Shown here: positions 1-5,017 of the stretch, in pieces
How positions within the stretch are numbered: the stretch's first letter is position 1
Layout of the letters: the number at the start of each line of letters is the position of its first letter
DNA from: Actinomycetes bacterium
GTDB lineage: Bacteria > Actinomycetota > Actinomycetes > Mycobacteriales > Micromonosporaceae
Length of the DNA stretch: 5,017 nt
Direction of reading: 5' to 3'
Assembly (NCBI GenBank): GCA_021793335.1
Contig: JAJYSW010000238.1
Location: 1 to 5,017, forward strand
Program-made: the position numbers and the translations under genes
The notes under the pieces: generated by a model
What the model was told of the DNA's origin: nothing
Database searches by the model: none
Seen by the model: the letters and a program-made list of their open reading frames with translations, nothing else

Positions 1-1644
1 GTCGGGTGCGGCCCGCAGCCGTTCGGCGGCGGCATCGCGCAGCCGGCGGGCCTCGTCGGCGGTGCCGGCCACGAGCGCCACCCGCGCGTGCCCGGCCGGG
101 ATGGCCTCCTCCGGTTCGGCGGCGGCGTCGTCGGATTCGATGAGCGCCAGGAGCGTTCGCGGGTCGGCGGCATGCCAGAGGTGGACTCGGGCGGCGGGGC
201 CTCGCACGGTGAGCTCGGCGCCCTCGGGGTCGTGCTCTTCGAGCAGGCAGTGGAAGTTCGTGCCGCCGAATCCGAAGGAGGAGACGGCGGCGCGGCGGCG
301 CTCCCGGGCCGGGTCGGCGATCCACGGCTTGGCCGAGGTGTTGAGGTGGAACGGCGAATTGGGGAAGTCGACGGCCTCGCGCGGCCGCTCGACATTGATG
401 GTCGGGGGCAGCACTTTCTGGTGCAGGGCCATGGACACCTTGATCAGGCCGGCCGCGCCCGCCGCGGCCTTGGTGTGCCCGATCTGCGATTTCACGCTGC
501 CGACGGCGGCGAACTGCCGCTCCTCGGTGGCCTCGCCGTACACGTCGCCGAGGGCGGTCAGCTCGGTGAGATCGCCGACCGAGGTGCCGGTGCCGTGGCA
601 CTCCACGAGCCCCACCTGTTCGGGCCCGAATCCCGCGTCCTCATAGGCCCGTCGCAGCGCCGTGACCTGTCCTTCGCGGCGCGGCGCGTAGATGCTCTTG
701 AACCGGCCGTCGCTGGAGGAGCCGATGCCTTTGAGGACCGAGTAGATCCGGTCGCCGTCGCGCTCGGCGTCCTCCAGTCGCTTGAGTGCGAGCATGCCGG
801 TGCCCTCGCCGATGAGGGTGCCGTCGCTGTCCTCGTCGAATGGGCGGATGCGGCCGCTCTTCGAGAACGCCGGCGTCTTGGAGAAGCACAGGTACATCAG
901 GATGGTGTTCTCGGCGTCGCAGCCGCCGGTGAGCATCAGGTCGGCCCGCCCGGACACCAGTTCCGAGACCGCCATGTGCACGGCCGCCAGGGAGCTGGCG
1001 CAGGCCGCGTCCACGGTGCAGTTGACGCCGCCGAAGTCGAAGCGGTTCGCGATTCGACCGGCCACGACGTTGCCGAGCATCCCGGGGAAGGAGTTCTCCT
1101 CCCAGGGGGCGAATGCCTTGCCGAACTTGGCGGCGATCTCCTCGGCGTCCCGTTCGGTCAGCCCGCAGCTGCGCACGACTTCTTTGAGGACGGGGGTCTG
1201 CAGCCTGGCGGCCAGCGGCTGGGTCAGCGAGTTGGCGCCGGTGACGCCGAGTACCACGCCGGTCCGCGAAGGATCGTACCAATCGGAGTCGGTGGCCCCG
1301 GCGTCTTCGAGCGTCTGCTTGGCGACCATCAGGCTGAGCAGCTGCAGGACATCGGTGACCTCCAGCGTATTCGGCGGCAGGCCGAACTCCATGGGGTTGA
1401 ACGGCACCGTGGGGACGAAGCCGCCGCGCTTGGAGTACGTCTTGTCCGGCGCCTGCGGGTCCGGGTCGTAGTAATCGGAGACGCGCCAATGGGTCTCGGG
1501 GACTTCCTCTATGCAGTCGATGCCTTCGACGACGTTGCTCCAGAATTCACCGAGGTCGTTCGAGCGCGGGTAGAGCGCGCCCAGGCCGACTACGGCGATC
1601 GGGGTATCGGCGAGTTTCGAGCCGCCGGTGTTGTGCCGGACCAT
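1..1644 (-). CDS. PUFA-synthase-type (PfaA-like) iterative type I polyketide synthase, N-terminal part
   Basis: This is the first 548 codons of a multidomain synthase that runs off the left edge. Residues about 12-468 form one complete beta-ketoacyl synthase domain, which extends acyl chains by decarboxylative Claisen condensation. The catalytic set is intact: Cys215 in VDAACASSLAA, His350 in ECHGTGT and His390 in IGHTKAAAG. Stretches such as YDPDPQAPDKTYSKRGGF (60-76), FSKTPAF (254-260), DGRFKSIYAPR (312-322) and NSPFHLNT (429-436) are, from memory, hallmarks of PUFA synthase ketosynthases (PfaA). They differ from modular and enediyne enzymes. Residues about 470-548 look like the linker that precedes an acyltransferase; that domain is not in view. 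ATG at 1644 is the only reasonable start, because an in-frame TGA lies two codons upstream. Its GGAGG is 12 bases away. It is last in the visible operon, 133 bases after the thioesterase gene. Family assignment is strong; the product is unknown. Confidence 0.93.
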   Translation of the reverse strand, partial: MVRHNTGGSKLADTPIAVVGLGALYPRSNDLGEFWSNVVEGIDCIEEVPETHWRVSDYYDPDPQAPDKTYSKRGGFVPTVPFNPMEFGLPPNTLEVTDVLQLLSLMVAKQTLEDAGATDSDWYDPSRTGVVLGVTGANSLTQPLAARLQTPVLKEVVRSCGLTERDAEEIAAKFGKAFAPWEENSFPGMLGNVVAGRIANRFDFGGVNCTVDAACASSLAAVHMAVSELVSGRADLMLTGGCDAENTILMYLCFSKTPAFSKSGRIRPFDEDSDGTLIGEGTGMLALKRLEDAERDGDRIYSVLKGIGSSSDGRFKSIYAPRREGQVTALRRAYEDAGFGPEQVGLVECHGTGTSVGDLTELTALGDVYGEATEERQFAAVGSVKSQIGHTKAAAGAAGLIKVSMALHQKVLPPTINVERPREAVDFPNSPFHLNTSAKPWIADPARERRRAAVSSFGFGGTNFHCLLEEHDPEGAELTVRGPAARVHLWHAADPRTLLALIESDDAAAEPEEAIPAGHARVALVAGTADEARRLRDAAAERLRAAPD

Positions 1645-1656
1645 ATCGATTCAGTG

Positions 1657-1661
1657 CCTCC
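1657..1661 (-). promoter_or_regulatory. Ribosome binding site of the polyketide synthase gene, unusually far from the start
   Basis: GGAGG on the minus strand is followed by a 12-base spacer before ATG at 1644, longer than the usual 5-9. An in-frame TGA in the spacer rules out an earlier start in this frame, and no other strong purine-rich site lies closer. Initiation may be somewhat weak. Confidence 0.5.
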
Positions 1662-1734
1662 AGGGGGACGAGGTCGATGCGTGCTGATGGGTAGATGAGC
1701 GTGGAGTTGCCGTTTCGTGTGTCGTGCGCACGGG

Positions 1735-1765
1735 CGCGCCTCGCCCGGCGCATGCGGGCGGCGCG
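1735..1765. repeat. GC-rich stem-loop between thioesterase and synthase genes
   Basis: On the plus strand, CGCGCC (1735-1740) and GCCCG (1743-1747) pair with CGGGC (1755-1759) and GGCGCG (1760-1765). This gives an 11-bp stem with a two-base bulge (1741-1742) and a 7-base loop. It begins about 12 bases after the thioesterase stop on the transcribed strand and has no T-run behind it. It is therefore not a canonical intrinsic terminator. A role in partial termination, mRNA stability or processing is only an inference, and GC-rich DNA makes such stems common. Confidence 0.5.
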
Positions 1766-1777
1766 TCCGGCGCGCGC

Positions 1778-2662
1778 TCAGCCGACCGAGGCCGAGGTTC
1801 TGGCGGCGTCCGCGACCAATTTCACGGCCACGGGGTCGCGCAGCATCGAGTAGTGGTCGCCGGGGGTGTATTCGAGGGTGAGGTCCTCGCTGAGCTGTTC
1901 CCAGCCCAGCGGTTCGGGGGTTTCGAGCAGGCCCCGGTCCGGCCGCATCAAGGTGACCGGCGTCCGCGAACGGTGCGGGGCGAAGGTCGCCACGAGCCGG
2001 TTGTTGCGGCGCAGGCCGTCGAGGTAGGTGACGTAGACCTTGCGCAGGCCGGGGAGTTCCGTTCCCGGTTTGAGCACGTTGCGGGCCAGTGCCGCATCGA
2101 GGACTTCGGTGAGCAGCTCGTCGAGGTCCGCTCCTCGTTCGAGCGCTGCGGTCGGGACCGGGACGTCTCCTCCGCGCTTGGTGCCCAAGTACATGCAGAA
2201 CCAGGGCAGGACCAGGCGGGGGGCGATCTCCTCGTCGCGGGGCGTGTACGCGGGGACGGGCGCGACGCTGTCGAGCAGGAGCGCCCGCTCGGGCAGTTCC
2301 GCTTCGGTCAGCAGCGCGGTCATGGCGTGCCCGACCACGCCTCCGAACGACCACCCGAGGAGTGTCCAGGGGCGGTCGAACAGTTCGGCGGCCCGCAGTT
2401 CGGCCACGACCCGTTCGGTGAGCTCGGGGATCGTGACGGTCGCGCGGCCTCCGTGGAAGGCGGCCTGGAAGTACGAGGCCTCCCGCTCCAGGTCCGCCAC
2501 GTGCAGTGCGACGTCCGGTTCCAGGGCCGAGGCCAGCGGTTCGTAATGCGCGACTGGCAGCGCTCCGGGGTGCACGACGATGACGCGTCGCTCGGCGGAG
2601 CGGGGCGAGCGGTCGAGGGGGCCGGCGAGCAGGCCCTGTCGGGGCGCTCCTCTAGACCGCAT
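1778..2662 (-). CDS. Alpha/beta-hydrolase thioesterase, probable chain-release enzyme
   Basis: A 294-residue protein of the polyketide/non-ribosomal peptide thioesterase family, which hydrolyses or cyclises acyl groups off a carrier protein. The fold's markers are in order: the first strand VIVVHPG (27-33), the nucleophile elbow GWSFG (103-107, Ser105), Asp131 in LLLDS and His270 in PGDHYSML. The triad is thus complete. GWSFGG is more like terminal, product-releasing thioesterases than the GHSMG usual in editing type II enzymes, but that is only suggestive. No signal peptide is seen, so it should be cytoplasmic. ATG at 2662 is chosen because it lies inside the last codons of the carrier protein gene, with GGAG about 6 bases upstream; the 11-base overlap implies translational coupling. 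The open frame extends to 2782, but those 40 residues cross the carrier protein and fit no thioesterase. Substrate unknown; it could instead edit misprimed carrier proteins. Confidence 0.9.
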   Translation of the reverse strand: MRSRGAPRQGLLAGPLDRSPRSAERRVIVVHPGALPVAHYEPLASALEPDVALHVADLEREASYFQAAFHGGRATVTIPELTERVVAELRAAELFDRPWTLLGWSFGGVVGHAMTALLTEAELPERALLLDSVAPVPAYTPRDEEIAPRLVLPWFCMYLGTKRGGDVPVPTAALERGADLDELLTEVLDAALARNVLKPGTELPGLRKVYVTYLDGLRRNNRLVATFAPHRSRTPVTLMRPDRGLLETPEPLGWEQLSEDLTLEYTPGDHYSMLRDPVAVKLVADAARTSASVG

Positions 2663-2933
2663 TCGGCTCTCCGCTCCGCTCGCGCTGCTGTTCGACGATG
2701 TAGCGGGAGAGTTCGGCGATGGTCGGGTGGTACCACAGGGCCGTCGTCTCCAGTTCGAATCCCAGCCAGTTCTCCAGTTCACCGGAGAGCACGAGGGCCT
2801 CGGTGGAGTCGAGGTCGAACTCGTCGAAGTACCGGTCCGGGTCGATCTCCGATCGGTCCACGCCCATCTTGTGGGCGACTTTCTCGATGAGCCATTCCTG
2901 AACGGTCTGAGGGGTCAATGTCTTTTCGGACAC
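2652..2933 (-). CDS. Free-standing acyl carrier protein
   Basis: A 93-residue, acidic, helical protein of normal carrier-protein size. Ser43 in FDLDSTEAL (39-47) sits at the phosphopantetheine attachment position at the start of helix II. It has DST in place of the usual DSL. Helix II continues as ALVLSGELENWLG (46-58), and a later YHPTIAELSRYI (68-79) matches the helix III/IV region. Once primed by a phosphopantetheinyl transferase (none in view), it would hold an acyl thioester for the adjacent thioesterase or the synthase. The start is GTG at 2933, preceded by an AGAGGA-like site about 9 bases away. The gene overlaps the thioesterase gene by 11 bases and lies 214 bases downstream of the flavoprotein gene. 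The family call is firm. Whether it is a starter-unit carrier, a product acceptor or part of a separate acyl-activation route cannot be told here. Confidence 0.92.
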   Translation of the reverse strand: MSEKTLTPQTVQEWLIEKVAHKMGVDRSEIDPDRYFDEFDLDSTEALVLSGELENWLGFELETTALWYHPTIAELSRYIVEQQRERSGEPNAV

Positions 2934-3051
2934 GGCTGTGCTTCCTCTCTGCGAGGTGGTGCTTGCTGGTGAAGGGGAGGTCTGGGTGAGTGATCGTCAA
3001 TCGCTCGGCGCATCGCCCGGTCGGCTTCCCGCTTGCTTCGTCCTCGAATGT

Positions 3052-3071
3052 CCGTTCACGGCGCTGAACGG
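3052..3071. repeat. Perfect 7-bp inverted repeat in the gap between flavoprotein and carrier protein genes
   Basis: CCGTTCA (3052-3058) is separated by 6 bases from its exact reverse complement TGAACGG (3065-3071). It sits mid-way in the 214-base gap (2934-3147). It has no T-run, so it could be an operator, an mRNA-stabilising hairpin or chance. A TTGACG (minus strand, 3000-2995) in the same gap resembles a -35 box, but no convincing -10 follows. Otherwise I see nothing in this gap. Confidence 0.45.
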
Positions 3072-3147
3072 GTGGGCGTTCGGCCGCTTCGGGAGGGCGG
3101 GGAGACGTCCTCGGGCGCTGCGGACCGCTGGACGGGCGATCGCTCGT

Positions 3148-4443
3148 CTAGCGGAACGCGGCTGCGCGGATGGACTCGGCCGCTGCGGCGCCGGAGTCGA
3201 AAGCCGACTCGTGGGAGCCGATGATGTCCGGGCCCATCTTCCGGGAATGGAAGTAAGAGCCCGCGAGTTTCACGCGTGATCCGGAGCCGTTGATGGAGTG
3301 GATGTCGGATTGCAGCCGCCGGGCGGGCAGTGAGAACACCGGGTGGCGGTAGGACAGGTCCTCGATGATGCGTTCTTCACGGATCGGCGTTCCCGCGTCG
3401 AGCGTGAGGAAGTAGTCCTCATCGGCGTCGAAGCACTGCAGGTCGTTGAGGTAGTAGTTCACCCACGTCAGCTGCCGGCCGTCCTCTGCGCGCTTGCCGT
3501 AGTTCCAACTGCGCCAGGATTCCCGGTCCGAGGGCATCACCGCGGGATCGGTGTGCAGGGTGGCCCGGGTGGGATGGTAGCGGACGACGTCGATTCGTCG
3601 CTGCTGTTCATTGGGGTTCTCGAAGATGCGCATCGTGTCGTCGGCGTGTGTGGCGAGCACGGCGTAGTCGTACGTCTCGGCCTCGCCCGAGCCGATCCGC
3701 ACCTCGACGCCCTCGTCGGTCTCGCGCACGCCGGTGACCGGCGAGTGCAACCGGATCTCGACGCCCGCGGCGTCGAGCTCGCGTTGCACGGCCCGCAGAT
3801 AGCCGATGCTGCCGCCGGTGACGGTCCGCCAGGGGGCGGTGCGTCCGCCGAGCCCTTCGGCACCGTGGGCGTAGAAGAATGCGATCACCGTGCTCGCGGG
3901 CATCTCCCAGACCTGTTCGGGGGGAACCGACCAGGCCGCGGTGGCGATCAGCACGACGAAACCGTGGCGGAACTCTTCGGAGTAGCCGTGCCGGTCGAGG
4001 TATTCGCCCAGCGGTATGTCGGCCTGCCGGCGAATGAAGTGCCGCGGCGACTCCTCCAGGAAGCGCTTCGCCTCTTTCCACAGCCGGACGAACGCTTCCG
4101 GGTAGCGTTCGCGCACCTCGTCCTCCGGCTTCTCGAAGTCGTCCGACACGTATGTGGTCGGGCCGTCCAGGTCGAAGAAGCAGAACCTGCCGGGGTGCTC
4201 CTGCGTGGTCACCCCGAGGTCACTGAAGAAGCGCGACAGCCTGGGGTAGTGGGGCTCGTTGTAGACGATGAACGCGGTGTCCAGGCCGAGCGTGCGGCCG
4301 CCGCTTTCGACCTCGATCGTGTTCGCGTGGCCGCCGAGGCGTGAATCGGCATCGATCAAGGTCACTCGGGCTTCGCCCCGCAAGTGGTAGGCCGCCGAGA
4401 CTCCCGCCACGCCACCGCCCACCACCGCTACTCGAACACTCAA
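3148..4443 (-). CDS. FAD-dependent amine-oxidase-like oxidoreductase (COG2907-like)
   Basis: A 431-residue flavoprotein of the usual length for its family. The N-terminal Rossmann motif GGGVAG (9-14) ends its second strand at Asp31. RLGGHANT (35-42) and DTAFIVYNE (55-63) are typical of the 'NAD/FAD-binding protein' group near amine oxidases. Further family-like blocks are WRTVTGGS (205-212), LATHADDT (263-270), WNYG (313-316) and YRHPVF (365-370), with a C-terminal FAD-contact region around LAGSYF (393-398) and SGAAAAESI (417-425). No signal peptide or membrane segment is visible. TTG at 4443 is the likely start: it directly precedes the Rossmann strand and has GGAGG 7 bases upstream. Some family members elsewhere act on fatty acyl chains (UfaD of furan fatty acid synthesis, from memory). 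Desaturation or oxidation of the synthase's chain is therefore a reasonable inference, not shown. It is first in the visible operon. Confidence 0.88.
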   Translation of the reverse strand: MSVRVAVVGGGVAGVSAAYHLRGEARVTLIDADSRLGGHANTIEVESGGRTLGLDTAFIVYNEPHYPRLSRFFSDLGVTTQEHPGRFCFFDLDGPTTYVSDDFEKPEDEVRERYPEAFVRLWKEAKRFLEESPRHFIRRQADIPLGEYLDRHGYSEEFRHGFVVLIATAAWSVPPEQVWEMPASTVIAFFYAHGAEGLGGRTAPWRTVTGGSIGYLRAVQRELDAAGVEIRLHSPVTGVRETDEGVEVRIGSGEAETYDYAVLATHADDTMRIFENPNEQQRRIDVVRYHPTRATLHTDPAVMPSDRESWRSWNYGKRAEDGRQLTWVNYYLNDLQCFDADEDYFLTLDAGTPIREERIIEDLSYRHPVFSLPARRLQSDIHSINGSGSRVKLAGSYFHSRKMGPDIIGSHESAFDSGAAAAESIRAAAFR

Positions 4444-4450
4444 ATTATGG

Positions 4451-4455
4451 CCTCC
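4451..4455 (-). promoter_or_regulatory. Ribosome binding site that fixes the TTG start of the flavoprotein gene
   Basis: GGAGG on the minus strand lies 7 bases before TTG at 4443. An upstream in-frame ATG at 4542 would add 33 residues ahead of the Rossmann fold and has no comparable site. The TTG is therefore preferred. Confidence 0.8.
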
Positions 4456-4656
4456 AATTAGTACTAGATTCAGAGTTGGCACACCAATGGAACAAGGCAT
4501 GCCCATGGCAGCGTCATGCCTCTTTCGTCCGCGCGGAAACATAGCCCGACAGGTCGGATCAACGCATCACGAAAGAACTCCATCGATTATTTTTCAAGAC
4601 TTCCATACCCTGTCTGAGTAATAGAATCCAACCTCCATTACAAAAAGGAAGTCATT

Positions 4657-4677
4657 GTGTTTCCAACCCCGGAACAC
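4657..4677. repeat. Bulged inverted repeat GTGT(T)TCC / GGAACAC
   Basis: GTGTTTCC (4657-4664) pairs with GGAACAC (4671-4677) across a 6-base loop AACCCC, leaving one unpaired T. It lies about 215 bases upstream of the flavoprotein start. It could be an operator or a leader hairpin if transcription starts upstream. Chance is possible. Confidence 0.35.
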
Positions 4678-4768
4678 GACTTGATCATAAGCACAACCAA
4701 ACCACTACGCAAGGGTGTCCATCGACTGCCACCTTTTCCCTCGGCGCGTCTTCCTCAATCCGCGAAAT

Positions 4769-4798
4769 ACTGTAGTTCACCACAGAAGCCCTTGTGAC
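4769..4798 (-). promoter_or_regulatory. Candidate promoter of the operon
   Basis: On the minus strand, GTCACA (4798-4793, 4 of 6 matches to TTGACA) is followed after 18 bases by TACAGT (4774-4769, 4 of 6 to TATAAT and fitting TANNNT). This would give a leader of roughly 320 bases before the flavoprotein. The -35 falls inside one inverted repeat and the -10 inside another, as for a repressible promoter. A nearer weak alternative is TTGTTC (4495-4490), 18 bases, GAATCT (4471-4466). Neither is strong. Confidence 0.25.
4770..4785. repeat. Imperfect 16-bp palindrome, operator-like
   Basis: CTGTAGTTCACCACAG matches its own reverse complement at 12 of 16 positions. The outer CTGT/ACAG arms are perfect. 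It overlaps the candidate -10 box of the operon promoter, so it could bind a dimeric repressor. No known regulator motif is claimed. Confidence 0.35.
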
Positions 4799-4805
4799 CC
4801 AAGGG
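4789..4805. repeat. Perfect 6-bp inverted repeat CCCTTG-N5-CAAGGG
   Basis: CCCTTG (4789-4794) and CAAGGG (4800-4805) are exact reverse complements separated by TGACC. The pair overlaps the candidate -35 box and partly shares bases with the next repeat (4803-4820). No T-run follows on either strand, so an operator is likelier than a terminator. Confidence 0.45.
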
Positions 4806-4820
4806 AAAACTGATATTCCC
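4803..4820. repeat. Perfect 5-bp inverted repeat GGGAA-N8-TTCCC
   Basis: GGGAA (4803-4807) and TTCCC (4816-4820) are exact reverse complements around an 8-base A/T-rich centre. The half-sites resemble the GGGA/TCCC arms reported for PAS-LuxR regulator boxes in actinomycete clusters. The 8-base centre is too long to match that consensus, so the likeness is weak. Confidence 0.35.
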
Positions 4821-4822
4821 AC

Positions 4823-4851
4823 CAACCACAACTTGCACACGAGCAACCACA
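4823..4851. repeat. Direct repeat CAACCACA, two copies 21 bp apart
   Basis: CAACCACA occurs at 4823-4830 and again at 4844-4851, a start-to-start distance of 21 bases or two helical turns, so both copies face the same side of the DNA. A related CAACCA is at 4694-4699. Spaced direct repeats of about this size are how SARP-type activators of actinomycete clusters bind, but the motif itself is not a known SARP site to me. Confidence 0.4.
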
Positions 4852-4861
4852 TTCAGTGGCA

Positions 4862-4877
4862 AGTGATTTATTTCACT
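4862..4877. repeat. Perfect 5-bp inverted repeat AGTGA-N6-TCACT
   Basis: AGTGA (4862-4866) and TCACT (4873-4877) flank TTTATT. The layout, GTGA-N6-TCAC, has the form of many dimeric helix-turn-helix operators (the CRP/FNR half-site pattern TGTGA-N6-TCACA is the best known). The outermost bases differ here. Chance cannot be excluded at this length. Confidence 0.35.
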
Positions 4878-5017
4878 ACACACGAAGCACAATTCAAGCG
4901 CGGGATACGGTATAAATTACCGCCTTTTGCGGACAGCAAGAAAGTGCATTTGTCTGTTAATTAAAAATCGCGCATAAAGTTCCTTATGCCATCTTCCCGG
5001 AATCGTCGGCACATCAC

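Larger units (their letters stand above)
4444..5017. other. Long non-coding, low-GC regulatory stretch upstream of the operon
   Basis: This 574-base stretch has no supported gene on either strand. A hand count for 4561-4980 gives about 189 G/C in 420 bases (45%), against roughly 60-75% in the genes. It is crowded with short inverted and direct repeats between about 4657 and 4877, listed separately. It probably carries the operon's promoter and operators, and perhaps the promoter of a divergent gene to the right. On the plus strand, TTGTCT (4950-4955) is followed after 17 bases by CATAAA (4973-4978), a weak candidate. The low G+C could also mark foreign DNA or an island edge. Confidence 0.6.

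Noticed and set aside
1..1644. Enediyne-type or modular polyketide synthase
   Set aside because: The ketosynthase has the PfaA-like blocks around the active site and after it (FSKTPAF, DGRFKSIYAPR). I do not recognise these from enediyne or modular enzymes.
88..1698. 536-codon plus-strand open frame opposite the synthase
   Set aside because: It mirrors the ketosynthase gene, whose catalytic motifs are all on the minus strand. Long antisense frames are routine in high-GC DNA, and its translation matches no family I recognise.
1724..2890. 388-codon plus-strand open frame across thioesterase and carrier protein
   Set aside because: It is low-complexity, rich in Gly/Arg/Ala, and runs antisense through two well-supported genes.
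3343..4344. 333-codon plus-strand open frame opposite the flavoprotein
   Set aside because: It is the antisense shadow of a clear FAD enzyme, and its translation has no recognisable domain.
4444..4542. Upstream ATG start at 4542 adding 33 residues to the flavoprotein
   Set aside because: The extension precedes the N-terminal Rossmann strand, lies in non-coding-like DNA and has no good ribosome binding site. TTG at 4443 has GGAGG at ideal spacing.
4594..4688. Two tiny minus-strand frames (16 and 14 codons) joined by a TAATG stop-start overlap, possible leader peptides
   Set aside because: Neither has a ribosome binding site or an attenuator-like residue run. The overlap is easily due to chance, though it could be revisited if transcription is shown to start near 4765.
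4789..4805. Intrinsic terminator at the CCCTTG/CAAGGG hairpin
   Set aside because: The stem is only 6 bp and no T-run follows on either strand.
4794..4964. Possible 56-codon plus-strand gene starting at GTG
   Set aside because: It has only a weak AGAAG ahead of it, third-position G+C of about 55% by hand count (low for this organism), and no recognisable motif. It also runs through the repeat cluster.

Overview
The window looks like part of a high-GC actinomycete genome. The genes are about 60-75% G+C by hand count of sample lines, with GTG and TTG starts and GGAGG-type ribosome binding sites. It covers the upstream end of a lipid/polyketide biosynthetic operon read on the minus strand. Every recognisable gene points right to left. 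The long plus-strand open frames opposite them are antisense shadows.

In transcription order, from right to left: (1) 4444-5017 is a long non-coding stretch of about 45% G+C, far below the genes, and carries several inverted and direct repeats. (2) 4443-3148 encodes a FAD-dependent oxidoreductase of the amine-oxidase-like 'NAD/FAD-binding protein' type (COG2907-like), starting at TTG behind a perfect GGAGG. (3) A 214-base gap holds a 7-bp inverted repeat. (4) 2933-2652 encodes a free acyl carrier protein. (5) 2662-1778 encodes an alpha/beta-hydrolase thioesterase with an intact Ser-Asp-His triad; it overlaps the carrier protein gene by 11 bases. (6) A 133-base gap holds a strong GC hairpin. 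(7) 1644 to the left edge is the first 548 codons of a large iterative polyketide synthase: a complete ketosynthase domain with an intact Cys-His-His triad, then the start of the linker to the next domain.

The ketosynthase closely resembles those of polyunsaturated fatty acid (PUFA) synthases (PfaA-like). It does not resemble a modular macrolide or an enediyne synthase. The likely scheme, which is inference, is that the synthase builds a long, possibly unsaturated acyl chain, the free carrier protein accepts or delivers an acyl group, the thioesterase releases a product, and the flavoprotein oxidises or desaturates the chain. PUFA-type synthases normally carry their own tandem carrier domains and are not known for a dedicated free carrier protein plus thioesterase. 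This four-gene set is therefore the main point of interest. The product cannot be predicted from the window because the synthase continues off the left edge.
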